From assembly GCA_003132645.1 (NCBI GenBank), contig PKYM01000058.1, positions 10,902 to 16,770 on the forward strand: 5,869 nucleotides of DNA. Reading direction: 5' to 3'. The position numbers and the translations under genes were made by a program. Source of the DNA: Actinomycetota bacterium (lineage in GTDB: Bacteria; Actinomycetota; Thermoleophilia; UBA2241). Below the pieces are notes generated by a model that ran no database searches, was not told the origin of the DNA, and saw only the letters and a list, made by a program, of their open reading frames with translations. Positions 1 through 5,173 of the stretch are shown here, one piece after another (position 1 is the first letter of the stretch; each line of letters begins with the position of its first letter).

Positions 1-31
1 CTCGCCGCGGGCCGCCGAGGCGGCATCCGGC

Positions 32-814
32 GTGCTTGCCGTCAAGCCCGGACTCTGGGCTCTGGCCTTCGTCCGGGTCCTTCTGCGCATGACCTGGATC
101 GAGATCAAGCTCCTCATCCGCGAGCCTGTGACGCTGGTCTTCTCGTTTGCCTTTCCGGTGCTCGTGCTGGTCTTGCTGGGCGGCATCTTCGGCGGCCAGC
201 GCATGGACAGCGGCGCCTACGCCGGCCTCAAGATGATGAACTGGTACGTGCCCAGCTACATCGGCCTGGTGATCGCCTCGATCGGCACCGTCTCGCTGCC
301 GGTGCATCTGTCGACCTACCGGGAACGTGGTGTCCTGCGGCGGTTTCGCGCTTCAGGGGTCTCGGAGTGGGTGCTGCTGGGCTCACAGTTCCTGGTGGGC
401 GTCTGCACCTGCCTGCTCGGCGCCCTGTTCGTCAGCGTGCTGGGCATCTTCGCCTACGGCGTGGTGGCGCCGGTCTCGATCGGCGGCGTCGCCGTAGCCT
501 TCGTCGTGGCCGTCTTTGCCTTCTCGGCGGTCGGCGTGCTGATCGCCTCGCTCGCGCCCACGGCGCGCGCCGCCCAGGGGATGGGGCTGCTCGTCTGGTT
601 CATCATGATGTTCATCTCGGGCACCAGCGCGCCGCTCGACCAGCTTCCCCACTGGATGGTGACGCTGGCCAGGGCGCTGCCCCTTTACCACGTCGTGATC
701 TCGCTGGTCGACCCCTGGAACGGCCACGGGACTAACCTTCTGCAGCTCACGATCGTCGGCGGCATCGGCCTGGCCACGAGCCTGCTGGCGGCGGGGCTCT
801 TTCAGTGGGAGTAG
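32..814 (+). CDS. ABC-2 type transporter permease (5' end uncertain)
   Basis: This is the membrane subunit of an ABC transporter; its substrate cannot be read from the sequence. The 260-residue product is mostly hydrophobic, with about six predicted membrane segments (near residues 34-54, 73-93, 117-141, 150-174, 183-199 and 236-256). Typical ABC-2 features are the cytoplasmic stretch KLLIREP (26-32) before the first helix, the YRERGVLRRFRASG loop (96-109) that in this family contacts the ATPase, and a GTSAPLDQLP segment (197-206) after helix 5. The length matches single-domain ABC-2 permeases. The frame stays open to the left edge, so GTG at 32 is only the first in-window start; ATG at 89 would give a 241-residue protein beginning MTWIEIK. 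The partner ATPase is not in the window and probably lies upstream. The stop is 4 nt from the convergent stop of the next gene. The family call is secure; the start is not. Confidence 0.88.
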   Translation: MLAVKPGLWALAFVRVLLRMTWIEIKLLIREPVTLVFSFAFPVLVLVLLGGIFGGQRMDSGAYAGLKMMNWYVPSYIGLVIASIGTVSLPVHLSTYRERGVLRRFRASGVSEWVLLGSQFLVGVCTCLLGALFVSVLGIFAYGVVAPVSIGGVAVAFVVAVFAFSAVGVLIASLAPTARAAQGMGLLVWFIMMFISGTSAPLDQLPHWMVTLARALPLYHVVISLVDPWNGHGTNLLQLTIVGGIGLATSLLAAGLFQWE

Positions 815-818
815 GCCT

Positions 819-1454
819 CTACAGCTTGCCGAGCGCCTCGTAGACGCGTTGCGTCAGGGCCATGGTGGTCTTGCTCAGCTCGAGATCGCCGTAGAGCCAG
901 GCCTCGGCAAAGGGGCGCGTCACGGCGATCGCGCTGCCGCCGTCGACGGCGAACACGGCGACCGGGAAGGTGGCGGCCGCCGGCGCCGTGGGGTCGATCG
1001 CCGCGGCGCGCTCCACCGCCCAGACCGCGGCGGCCTGCAGCAGCACGTAGCCGTCGGGCAGACGGTGCGTGCCAAGCTCGTCGCCGCGGATCTCGGAGAT
1101 GATGCGGATGTCGGCGCCCGCGAACACCTCGCGCAGGAGCTCGAGCGCCTCGCCGGGCCCCTCGTCGAGCTCGAGCACGACGCGGAAGCGGCCCACTTCG
1201 GCGTGGTCGGCGGCGTCGGGCGGCGACGGGTAGGTCGCCCGCAAGTGGGCGATGATCTCGTCGGAGCCGGTGATCACCTTGCGGCCGTCCTTGAGCACGG
1301 GTACGGCCTCCTGTCCGGAGAGCTCGCGGACCTGCGTGCGATCGGCGCGCGCCAGCGGCACATTGACGTTGGTGTACATCAGCTCGAGCTCGGTCAGCAC
1401 CTGCCGCACCCGGTGGCAGTAGGGGCACCATTCGGCCTGATAGAGCGTGAGCAT
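819..1454 (-). CDS. Glutaredoxin/GST-N-like domain fused to DUF302-like domain
   Basis: The 211-residue product has two parts. Residues 1-75 look like a glutaredoxin or GST N-terminal thioredoxin fold: strand MLTLYQ, redox motif C10-P-Y-C13, the cis-proline segment AVPVL (50-54), and GSDEII (63-68), which resembles the glutathione gamma-glutamyl contact. Residues about 90-185 resemble DUF302: a helix rich in E and L, then IRIISEI, a YVLLQA strand, an A...DP segment and FPVAVFAVDGG. No GST all-alpha C-terminal domain is visible, so this is not a standard GST. A thiol-disulfide reductase or thiol-binding role is likely; the substrate is unknown. The ATG at 1454 is preceded by GAGG five nt upstream, which supports this start. 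The gene is separated by 175 nt from the upstream DUF255 gene and appears to have its own promoter. It contains no signal peptide. The N-terminal call is firm; the DUF302 call is by eye. Confidence 0.85.
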   Translation of the reverse strand: MLTLYQAEWCPYCHRVRQVLTELELMYTNVNVPLARADRTQVRELSGQEAVPVLKDGRKVITGSDEIIAHLRATYPSPPDAADHAEVGRFRVVLELDEGPGEALELLREVFAGADIRIISEIRGDELGTHRLPDGYVLLQAAAVWAVERAAAIDPTAPAAATFPVAVFAVDGGSAIAVTRPFAEAWLYGDLELSKTTMALTQRVYEALGKL

Positions 1455-1544
1455 GCATACCTCGCTTCGTCGGTCTGGTCGGTGATCCGGGCATACGGCT
1501 GGCTGCGGGACTGCCCCGTCGAACTGCCTGTCGGCGTCGGCACC

Positions 1545-1574
1545 ATAGTATTCCCGTCGGCAAACGGGCGGGAA
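1545..1574 (-). promoter_or_regulatory. Candidate promoter of the CPYC/DUF302 gene, inside an inverted repeat
   Basis: Read on the minus strand, TTCCCG (1569-1574) and TACTAT (1545-1550) are separated by 18 nt, a plausible -35/-10 pair. Transcription would start near 1538, leaving a leader of roughly 84 nt before the ATG at 1454. The spacer region lies within nested inverted repeats: TTCCCG/CGGGAA (1551-1556 with 1569-1574) and CCCGT/ACGGG (1553-1557 with 1564-1568). The -10 match is good and the -35 match is weak. Confidence 0.4.
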
Positions 1575-1629
1575 GTCGGCGATTCGCTGCGAGGCCGACT
1601 GTTCGTCGGGAGGTCAGCGAGCCGGAAGG

Positions 1630-3558
1630 TCAGTCGCGCGCCGAGCGCACGACCAGCTCGGCCAGGCGGGCGGGGTCCGACGTGGGCGCGAGGCAGACGC
1701 CGGCGAGGCAGACGAAGGCTGCCGCGCCCCCGGCGTCGTCAACGACGTAGCCCTCGCGGGCGATGACCTCGGCGTCTGCGTCGGGGTCGAGGAGTTGCAG
1801 TGAGCGCAGGGGTTCGGCGACGCGCGCAGCGGCGCGCAGCAGCGCGCCGCTGCGCGCGTCGCCACGGTGGCCGACGACCACGATGTGGGTGGGGTGTTCG
1901 ACGAAGCGCATGACGGCGAGCGCCCAGGCGGCGGCGAAGGGGCCGGCAGTGGCCGCTTCGGGCGCGTAGGCGGCGAGCGCCCTGGCGGCTTCTTCACGGT
2001 AGGCCGGTACGCCACTGAAGGCTGCCAGACGGGTCAGGTCGTCGGCCATCTCGGCGCCGCCCTCGAGCACAGGCAGCGGCGCGTCGCGCGCGCCGCCCGA
2101 GTCGGCCGTCAGCACCTGTGGGCGATCGGCAAAGCGTCCGTCGCGGGTTCGCAGGTGCTGGAGCGCCCAGTCGGCCAGCAGGCAAGCGCGCGCGAGGTAG
2201 GTGCGGTCGCCCGAGACCTCGTAGGCGTCGAGCAGCGCCGCGGCCATCTCCGCCTGGTCGGCCAGCAGTCCGGCGATCGGGCCACCCAGGTAGTGGATCA
2301 TGGCGCGGCGTCCGTGGCCGCGGTCCCAGAGGTGATCGATCGTCGCCAGGCCGGCCTGCGACAGGTCGGACCGCTCGAACAGGGTCGCGGCCCGCAGCAA
2401 GGCTCGCGCGGAGAGCGCGTTGGTGTCGACGAACACGGTGCGGTCGAGCGCGGGCTTGACCTCCACGCGCTCGCGCCCCGCGGCGTCGCACGCGTAGTAG
2501 TGCTCGTCGGCGTCCTGACTTCCCCAGAAGACCGGGGCGTCGCCGGCGGCGAGCACCGTCGTCAGGTACTCGATGACGCCGCGCGCGATCTCGCCGTAGG
2601 ACGTCCGCCCGCTGAAGGCGAACGCGTTGAGGTAGAGGAGCGCGAGGCGGGCGTTGTCGCCGAGCATCTTCTCGTAGTGCGGCGCCGACCAGTCGCGGCG
2701 CGTCGCGTAGCGAAAGAAGCCCTCCTCGACGCCGTCGCGCAGCTCGCCGGCGGCCATGGCGTCGAGCGAATGCAGGGCCATGGCGAGCAGACGCTCGTCG
2801 TCGTGGCGGATCCCGGCGGCCAGCAGCAGGCCGAGCGCCTCGGGTTGCGGGAACTTGGGTTCGCCCCCCAGGCCGCCGTGGCGCGGGTCGTAGAGCGCGG
2901 CCACGGCGCGGCAGACCGCCGCCGCGCCGGCGGCGTCGACGAGGCCCGCGCCGGCCGGCTCGATGTGGGTCACGACGGCCTCGTCGAGGGCGCCGGTGTC
3001 GGTGTCCGCCGCAATGGCGCCAGCGTCGGCGTCATCCACCGCCGGATCGAGCCTGTGTTCGACGTAGTACTCGCCCACCCGGGCAAGCGCCGTGAGAAGC
3101 TGGTCGGGCGGCAGGTAGGTGGCGCCGGTCAGCACCTCGCCGGCCGGCGTGAGAAAGGCGATCGTCGGCCAGCCTCCCATGTTGTAGCGGCGGTTGACGT
3201 CGGGTCGGCGGTCGTTGTCGACGCGCACGGCCACAAAGCCGTCGGCGATCGCGGCCATGACCTGCGGATCGGAGTAGCTCGTCTCATCCATGACGTGGCA
3301 CCAGTGGCACCACACCGCAGAGATGGCCAGCAACACGGGCTTGCCCGTCGCGCGGGCTTCGGCGAAAGCCTCGTCGCCCCAGGCGCGCCAGGCGATCTCG
3401 TGGGCGCGATTGACCCGGGGCGAGAACCGGAAGTCGCTGCCGGGGTCGGCCTCGGGCCGGCGGTCGACGCTATCGCGGTCGCCGTCGGGCGAGCCGTCGG
3501 CGCCGCCGGGACCGGCCACGGGCCGGCGCTCGGCGCTGTCGTTGTCGGCTGGGTCCAT
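1630..3558 (-). CDS. DUF255/YyaL-type thioredoxin domain-containing protein
   Basis: This 642-residue protein matches the DUF255 (YyaL / SPATA20-like) family in order and length. The first ~45 residues are a charged, Asp/Pro/Gly-rich and probably disordered tail. A thioredoxin-like domain follows (about 50-165), with AISAVWCHWCHVM carrying C84-H-W-C87, then VRVDNDRRPDVN (111-122) and GGWPTIAFLTP (128-138). The rest is an (alpha/alpha)6-like region containing GGLGGEPKFPQP (228-239), a FFRYATRRDWSAPHYEKMLGDNARL block starting at 281, and a C-terminal Cys pair, C617 and C622, in the FVCLAGVC context usual for the family. Biochemical function is not established for the family; a redox or sugar-epimerase-like role has been suggested from its folds. 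The segment between the thioredoxin motif and GGWP is shorter than the common VDREERPDVD...GGWPL version, so this is a divergent subgroup. No Shine-Dalgarno precedes the ATG, which fits the near-leaderless promoter found there. Confidence 0.92.
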   Translation of the reverse strand: MDPADNDSAERRPVAGPGGADGSPDGDRDSVDRRPEADPGSDFRFSPRVNRAHEIAWRAWGDEAFAEARATGKPVLLAISAVWCHWCHVMDETSYSDPQVMAAIADGFVAVRVDNDRRPDVNRRYNMGGWPTIAFLTPAGEVLTGATYLPPDQLLTALARVGEYYVEHRLDPAVDDADAGAIAADTDTGALDEAVVTHIEPAGAGLVDAAGAAAVCRAVAALYDPRHGGLGGEPKFPQPEALGLLLAAGIRHDDERLLAMALHSLDAMAAGELRDGVEEGFFRYATRRDWSAPHYEKMLGDNARLALLYLNAFAFSGRTSYGEIARGVIEYLTTVLAAGDAPVFWGSQDADEHYYACDAAGRERVEVKPALDRTVFVDTNALSARALLRAATLFERSDLSQAGLATIDHLWDRGHGRRAMIHYLGGPIAGLLADQAEMAAALLDAYEVSGDRTYLARACLLADWALQHLRTRDGRFADRPQVLTADSGGARDAPLPVLEGGAEMADDLTRLAAFSGVPAYREEAARALAAYAPEAATAGPFAAAWALAVMRFVEHPTHIVVVGHRGDARSGALLRAAARVAEPLRSLQLLDPDADAEVIAREGYVVDDAGGAAAFVCLAGVCLAPTSDPARLAELVVRSARD

Positions 3559-3566
3559 AGCTGAAG

Positions 3567-3595
3567 GTTGTACCCGCGCTGGGGCGACGGGCTAA
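3567..3595 (-). promoter_or_regulatory. Promoter of the DUF255 gene, predicted near-leaderless
   Basis: On the minus strand TTAGCC (3590-3595) and TACAAC (3567-3572) are spaced by exactly 17 nt. A transcript starting about seven nt after the -10 would begin near 3560, within about two nt of the ATG at 3558. The upstream bases contain no purine-rich Shine-Dalgarno, consistent with a leaderless mRNA. This is inferred from sequence pattern only. Confidence 0.5.
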
Positions 3596-3596
3596 C

Positions 3597-3626
3597 CGTG
3601 CCGGGCGAAACCCCCGGCCCGGTGCG
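3597..3626. repeat. GC-rich hairpin upstream of the DUF255 promoter
   Basis: CCGGGC (3601-3606) pairs perfectly with GCCCGG (3617-3622) around a 10-nt loop. Two wobble and two Watson-Crick pairs extend the stem outward to 3597 and 3626. It lies immediately upstream of the candidate -35 of the DUF255 gene, so it could be an operator or a weak terminator, or chance in GC-rich DNA. Confidence 0.35.
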
Positions 3627-3707
3627 TGGCGCTCAGCCGCGCTTCGCTTGGCGTCTACGCTCGCGGTCGGTCGGGTGAGTGAGTCTGCGCCGGGACGCGA
3701 TCGCTCT

Positions 3708-3760
3708 GACTCCCACCGCCGTCAGGCCTGCGTCGATGTTGCGCGACGGATGAGGGAGTC
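3708..3760. repeat. Interrupted stem-loop adjoining the long inverted repeat
   Basis: GACTCCC (3708-3714) is complementary to GGGAGTC (3754-3760). After a 4x4 internal loop, CCGTC (3719-3723) pairs with GACGG (3745-3749). The outer stem shares bases 3758-3760 with the left arm of the long inverted repeat, so the two structures either abut or compete. Confidence 0.4.
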
Positions 3761-3885
3761 GGCGGAGGCGGGGCCGGGGGTTGAGGGACGCTTCGCAGCG
3801 TGAGCGCTATCCGCAGCTCTGGCTGCGGATCCCTGCTCTGGTTTCGCGGAGCGCGTCCCGAGCCCCCGGCCCCGCCTCTGCCGAC
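3758..3885. repeat. Long intergenic inverted repeat with nested hairpins
   Basis: The arms 3758-3780 and 3863-3885 are complementary at 22 of 23 positions, including an uninterrupted 16-bp core (gaggcggggccggggg at 3765-3780). The single exception (3764/3879) is a G-T pair, which stays paired as G-U in a plus-strand transcript but becomes C/A on the other strand. After a small internal loop, GGGACGC (3785-3791) pairs with GCGTCCC (3853-3859). Inside lies a perfect 9-bp hairpin, ATCCGCAGC (3809-3817) with GCTGCGGAT (3822-3830), around a TCTG loop. A 5-bp hairpin ACGCT-TCGC-AGCGT (3788-3801) is an alternative to the second stem. GCGCGA (3741-3746) with TCGCGC (3888-3893) may extend the structure outward. 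It could be a REP/MITE-like dispersed element, a structured RNA or a transcription barrier. No transposase or target-site duplication is seen. Confidence 0.75.
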
Positions 3886-3924
3886 GATCGCGCACGCCCG
3901 AGCCGCGCCAAGTCGCCGCGGATG

Positions 3925-3946
3925 CTCGCGCGGCGCAGGGCGCGAG
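3925..3946 (-). terminator. Terminator-like hairpin after the cysteine dioxygenase gene
   Basis: CTCGCGC (3925-3931) and GCGCGAG (3940-3946) form a perfect 7-bp stem with an 8-nt loop, starting eight nt beyond the dioxygenase stop codon on the minus strand. There is no U tract, so it is at best a U-less hairpin terminator; the long inverted repeat beyond it could assist. Confidence 0.35.
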
Positions 3947-3954
3947 GCCGACGC

Positions 3955-4551
3955 TCAGGCGAAGTCGTCGGCGAGCGAGTAGCGCAGGCGCAGCACCTCG
4001 GTCTGCGGCTCGGTGCGCGAGTAGACCACGATGTCGGTCAACGGCGGTGCGTACAGGTGGACCGTGATCAGCTCGCTGCCTGACTCGTTGGCGAGCTGAT
4101 GGATCTCGCCGCGGTCGACCGTCGCCGCGCCGGAGTCGGCGATCACCTGCTCGTCGATCAGTTCGACCGGGCCGTGCGGCAGCTCGCCGCTCGCGGCCCC
4201 ACCCACCTCGCTGACGCCGCGGCCGCCGTCGCGGCGCCGGAACTGGCGCGACGTGAGCTCTCCCAGGTAGAGGCGGGTCACGTTCAGCGAGCCGGCGTGG
4301 TCATGGATGGTCGAGGCCTGGCCGGGCTTCCAGCACAGCACGAGGAGCTCGAACTGGGCGGTGCGGCAGATGAGGTTGCGAGCGTAGTGGTCGTCGCAGA
4401 AGCGCACGTGCGCGCCGACCAGCGCGTCGTCTAAGTCGAGACGCTGCGCCAGCTCGTTGAACTCGCCCTGCGGCATGGTTTGGGTGCCCGCGCGGTTGGT
4501 CTCGACGATGAAGCGCTCCAGTGAGAGCGGGCCGGGAGTGGAAACGGTCAT
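3955..4551 (-). CDS. cdo: Cysteine dioxygenase (cupin, type I family)
   Basis: This enzyme family adds O2 to the thiol of L-cysteine to give cysteine sulfinate, using a non-haem Fe(II) bound by three histidines in a cytosolic cupin barrel. The 198-residue product has all three expected ligands: H83 and H85 in the IHDHAGS motif and H151 in GEIHQLAN. R58 in YARNL matches the carboxylate-binding Arg of true cysteine dioxygenases, and H165/Y167 in TVHLYAPP match the catalytic His/Tyr (rat H155/Y157). Asn90 occupies the position of rat Cys93, so the Cys-Tyr crosslink cannot form; bacterial enzymes generally lack it, usually with Gly. A Thr replaces the Ser of the S-H-Y triad. The ATG at 4551 was chosen because AAAGGAG (4562-4568) lies 10 nt upstream and family homology begins just inside; the frame stays open further upstream, but that part is not protein-like for this family. 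The gene is divergent from the ArsR gene, with a 261-bp shared control region. Confidence 0.93.
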   Translation of the reverse strand: MTVSTPGPLSLERFIVETNRAGTQTMPQGEFNELAQRLDLDDALVGAHVRFCDDHYARNLICRTAQFELLVLCWKPGQASTIHDHAGSLNVTRLYLGELTSRQFRRRDGGRGVSEVGGAASGELPHGPVELIDEQVIADSGAATVDRGEIHQLANESGSELITVHLYAPPLTDIVVYSRTEPQTEVLRLRYSLADDFA

Positions 4552-4625
4552 GGAGAGCGGTCTCCTTTCGTTCTTCACGCGCCGCGATACGGGTCTCGGG
4601 AGCCAGCGGTGGGCCTGCGTCCATA

Positions 4626-4639
4626 GGCCCGCACGGGCC
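4626..4639. promoter_or_regulatory. Dyad upstream of the cysteine dioxygenase gene
   Basis: GGCCCG and CGGGCC flank a 2-nt centre, giving a perfect 6-2-6 dyad about 75 bp upstream of the dioxygenase start. On the minus strand it lies between a weak TTGTGG (4640-4645 region) and TATGGA (4620-4625 region), so it could be an operator. No convincing promoter could be assigned to the dioxygenase gene. Confidence 0.25.
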
Positions 4640-4666
4640 GCCACAACCTTATGCTGCCCTGTGAGC

Positions 4667-4740
4667 GCAACGTGGGGCAACGTTTGGGCCTGCCGCGGGG
4701 CGACGTTCGGGCCTGCCGCGGGGCGACGTTTGACGTTGCC
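4667..4740. repeat. Tandem 23-bp repeats and ACGT cores in the divergent control region
   Basis: Two adjacent 23-bp units, 4681-4703 and 4704-4726, differ at a single base (position 5, T versus C). A third copy starts at 4727 but keeps only its first six bases. Each unit is flanked by a g(c)aacgtt or gcgacgtt element. Together with a shorter copy before and an inverted one after (GACGTTGCC, 4732-4740), five ACGT cores occur at 4670, 4680, 4703, 4726 and 4733, spaced 10, 23, 23 and 7 bp. The array sits directly upstream of the candidate arsR -35 and may be a regulator-binding array, or a simple slippage duplication. Confidence 0.7.
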
Positions 4741-4765
4741 GAGGAGCCGCGCCGGCTGGTAGACT
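4736..4765 (+). promoter_or_regulatory. Candidate promoter of the arsR-FAD oxidoreductase operon
   Basis: TTGCCG (4736-4741) and TAGACT (4760-4765) are separated by 18 nt, a reasonable housekeeping-type pair for high-GC bacteria. Transcription would start near 4772, about 40 nt before the GTG start. A TTGACG at 4730-4735 is a better -35 match but would leave a 24-nt spacer to this -10. Confidence 0.5.
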
Positions 4766-4782
4766 CCGCTACATCCGCACAA

Positions 4783-4794
4783 CCGGATATCCGG
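4783..4794. promoter_or_regulatory. Candidate ArsR operator palindrome
   Basis: CCGGATATCCGG is a perfect 12-bp palindrome between the predicted transcription start and the Shine-Dalgarno of the regulator gene. CATCCG (4772-4777) and CGGATG (4792-4797) add an overlapping inverted pair. ArsR-family repressors commonly bind AT-centred dyads at or just after their own promoter, so autoregulation through this site is a reasonable inference. Confidence 0.5.
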
Positions 4795-4812
4795 ATGATT
4801 GGAGGGGGCGTC

Positions 4813-5145
4813 GTGGACGCGCAACTCAAGCGCGAGGTCAATCTCCTGCATGCCAACGTCTGTCAGGCGCTCGCCGACCCGACCCGCATCCTCATCCTGT
4901 ACGCACTCGGCGAGGCGCCCCGGCACGTGAGCGAGCTGGCCGACTCACTCGAAGCCCCGCAGTCGACCGTCTCGCGCCACCTCAAGGTCCTGCGCGACCG
5001 GCGGCTGGTCACCACCGCGCGCGATGGCGCCGGCGTGCTGTACTCGCTGGCCGACGCGCGCGTGATCGACGCCCTCGACCTGCTGCGCGCCGTTCTCATG
5101 AGCGCGCTTTCCGAGCAAGGGGAGCTGGCTCGGCGCCTGTCGTAG
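4813..5145 (+). CDS. ArsR/SmtB-family winged-helix transcriptional regulator
   Basis: This 110-residue protein is a small, single-domain DNA-binding regulator of the ArsR type. Seen in order are the ALADPTRILILYAL helix (19-32), the HVSELADSLEAPQSTVSRHLKVLRDRRLV helix-turn-helix (38-66), the wing TTARDGAGVLYSL (67-79) and a C-terminal dimerisation helix (83-108). The ELCVCD metal site of arsenic and cadmium sensors is missing, and the only cysteine is C17, so neither the classic two-Cys metal site nor a two-Cys persulfide switch is present; the signal is unknown. The GTG at 4813 has GGAGG (4801-4805) seven nt before it. An in-frame ATG at 4795 would add six residues but lies inside the operator palindrome and lacks a ribosome site. 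The regulator probably represses its own operon and possibly the divergent cysteine dioxygenase gene. Confidence 0.92.
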   Translation: MDAQLKREVNLLHANVCQALADPTRILILYALGEAPRHVSELADSLEAPQSTVSRHLKVLRDRRLVTTARDGAGVLYSLADARVIDALDLLRAVLMSALSEQGELARRLS

Positions 5146-5173
5146 GGCCGCCCAAAGTCCAAAAGGAGTCGCT

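Larger units (their letters stand above)
3559..3954. other. Gene-free stretch, rich in inverted repeats
   Basis: This stretch of about 400 bp lies downstream of the cysteine dioxygenase gene and upstream of the DUF255 gene, both on the minus strand. The short open frames in it have no protein-like features and run into antisense of the neighbours. It contains the DUF255 promoter, a hairpin at 3597-3626, a second one at 3708-3760, a long inverted repeat at 3758-3885 and a terminator-like hairpin at 3925-3946. Between about 3627 and 3707 I see nothing certain beyond the 8-bp palindrome GCGATCGC (3697-3704). Confidence 0.7.

Noticed and set aside
815..818. Bidirectional terminator between the convergent genes
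   Set aside because: Only 4 nt separate the stop codons, and I found no clear hairpin with a T tract around them.
1595..1609. Small hairpin (CCGAC/GTCGG) after the DUF255 gene as a terminator
   Set aside because: Five base pairs without a U tract are expected by chance in DNA of this GC content.
849..1766. A 305-codon plus-strand open frame
   Set aside because: Antisense to the CPYC/DUF302 gene and the end of the DUF255 gene; Arg/Gly-rich, no family features.
1867..3564. A 565-codon plus-strand open frame
   Set aside because: It is the antisense shadow of the DUF255 gene; its translation is Gly/Arg/Val/His-rich with no recognisable domain, as expected from the opposite strand of a GC-rich gene.
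3758..3885. Insertion sequence or transposon ends
   Set aside because: The arms are long and complementary, but no transposase lies between or beside them and no flanking target duplication is visible; only a non-autonomous MITE-like origin remains possible.
3781..4083. Plus-strand open frame of 100 codons in the gene-free stretch
   Set aside because: Covers the inverted repeat and antisense of cdo; low-complexity Arg/Ala-rich product without a ribosome site.
4651..4812. Upstream extension of the arsR frame
   Set aside because: It would translate the tandem repeats and the promoter; the GTG at 4813 has a strong ribosome site and gives the normal ArsR length.
3955..4926. Longer version of the cysteine dioxygenase frame (323 codons)
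   Set aside because: The extra 125 N-terminal codons run through the control-region repeats and antisense of arsR, show no protein-like conservation, and the ATG at 4551 has its own ribosome site.
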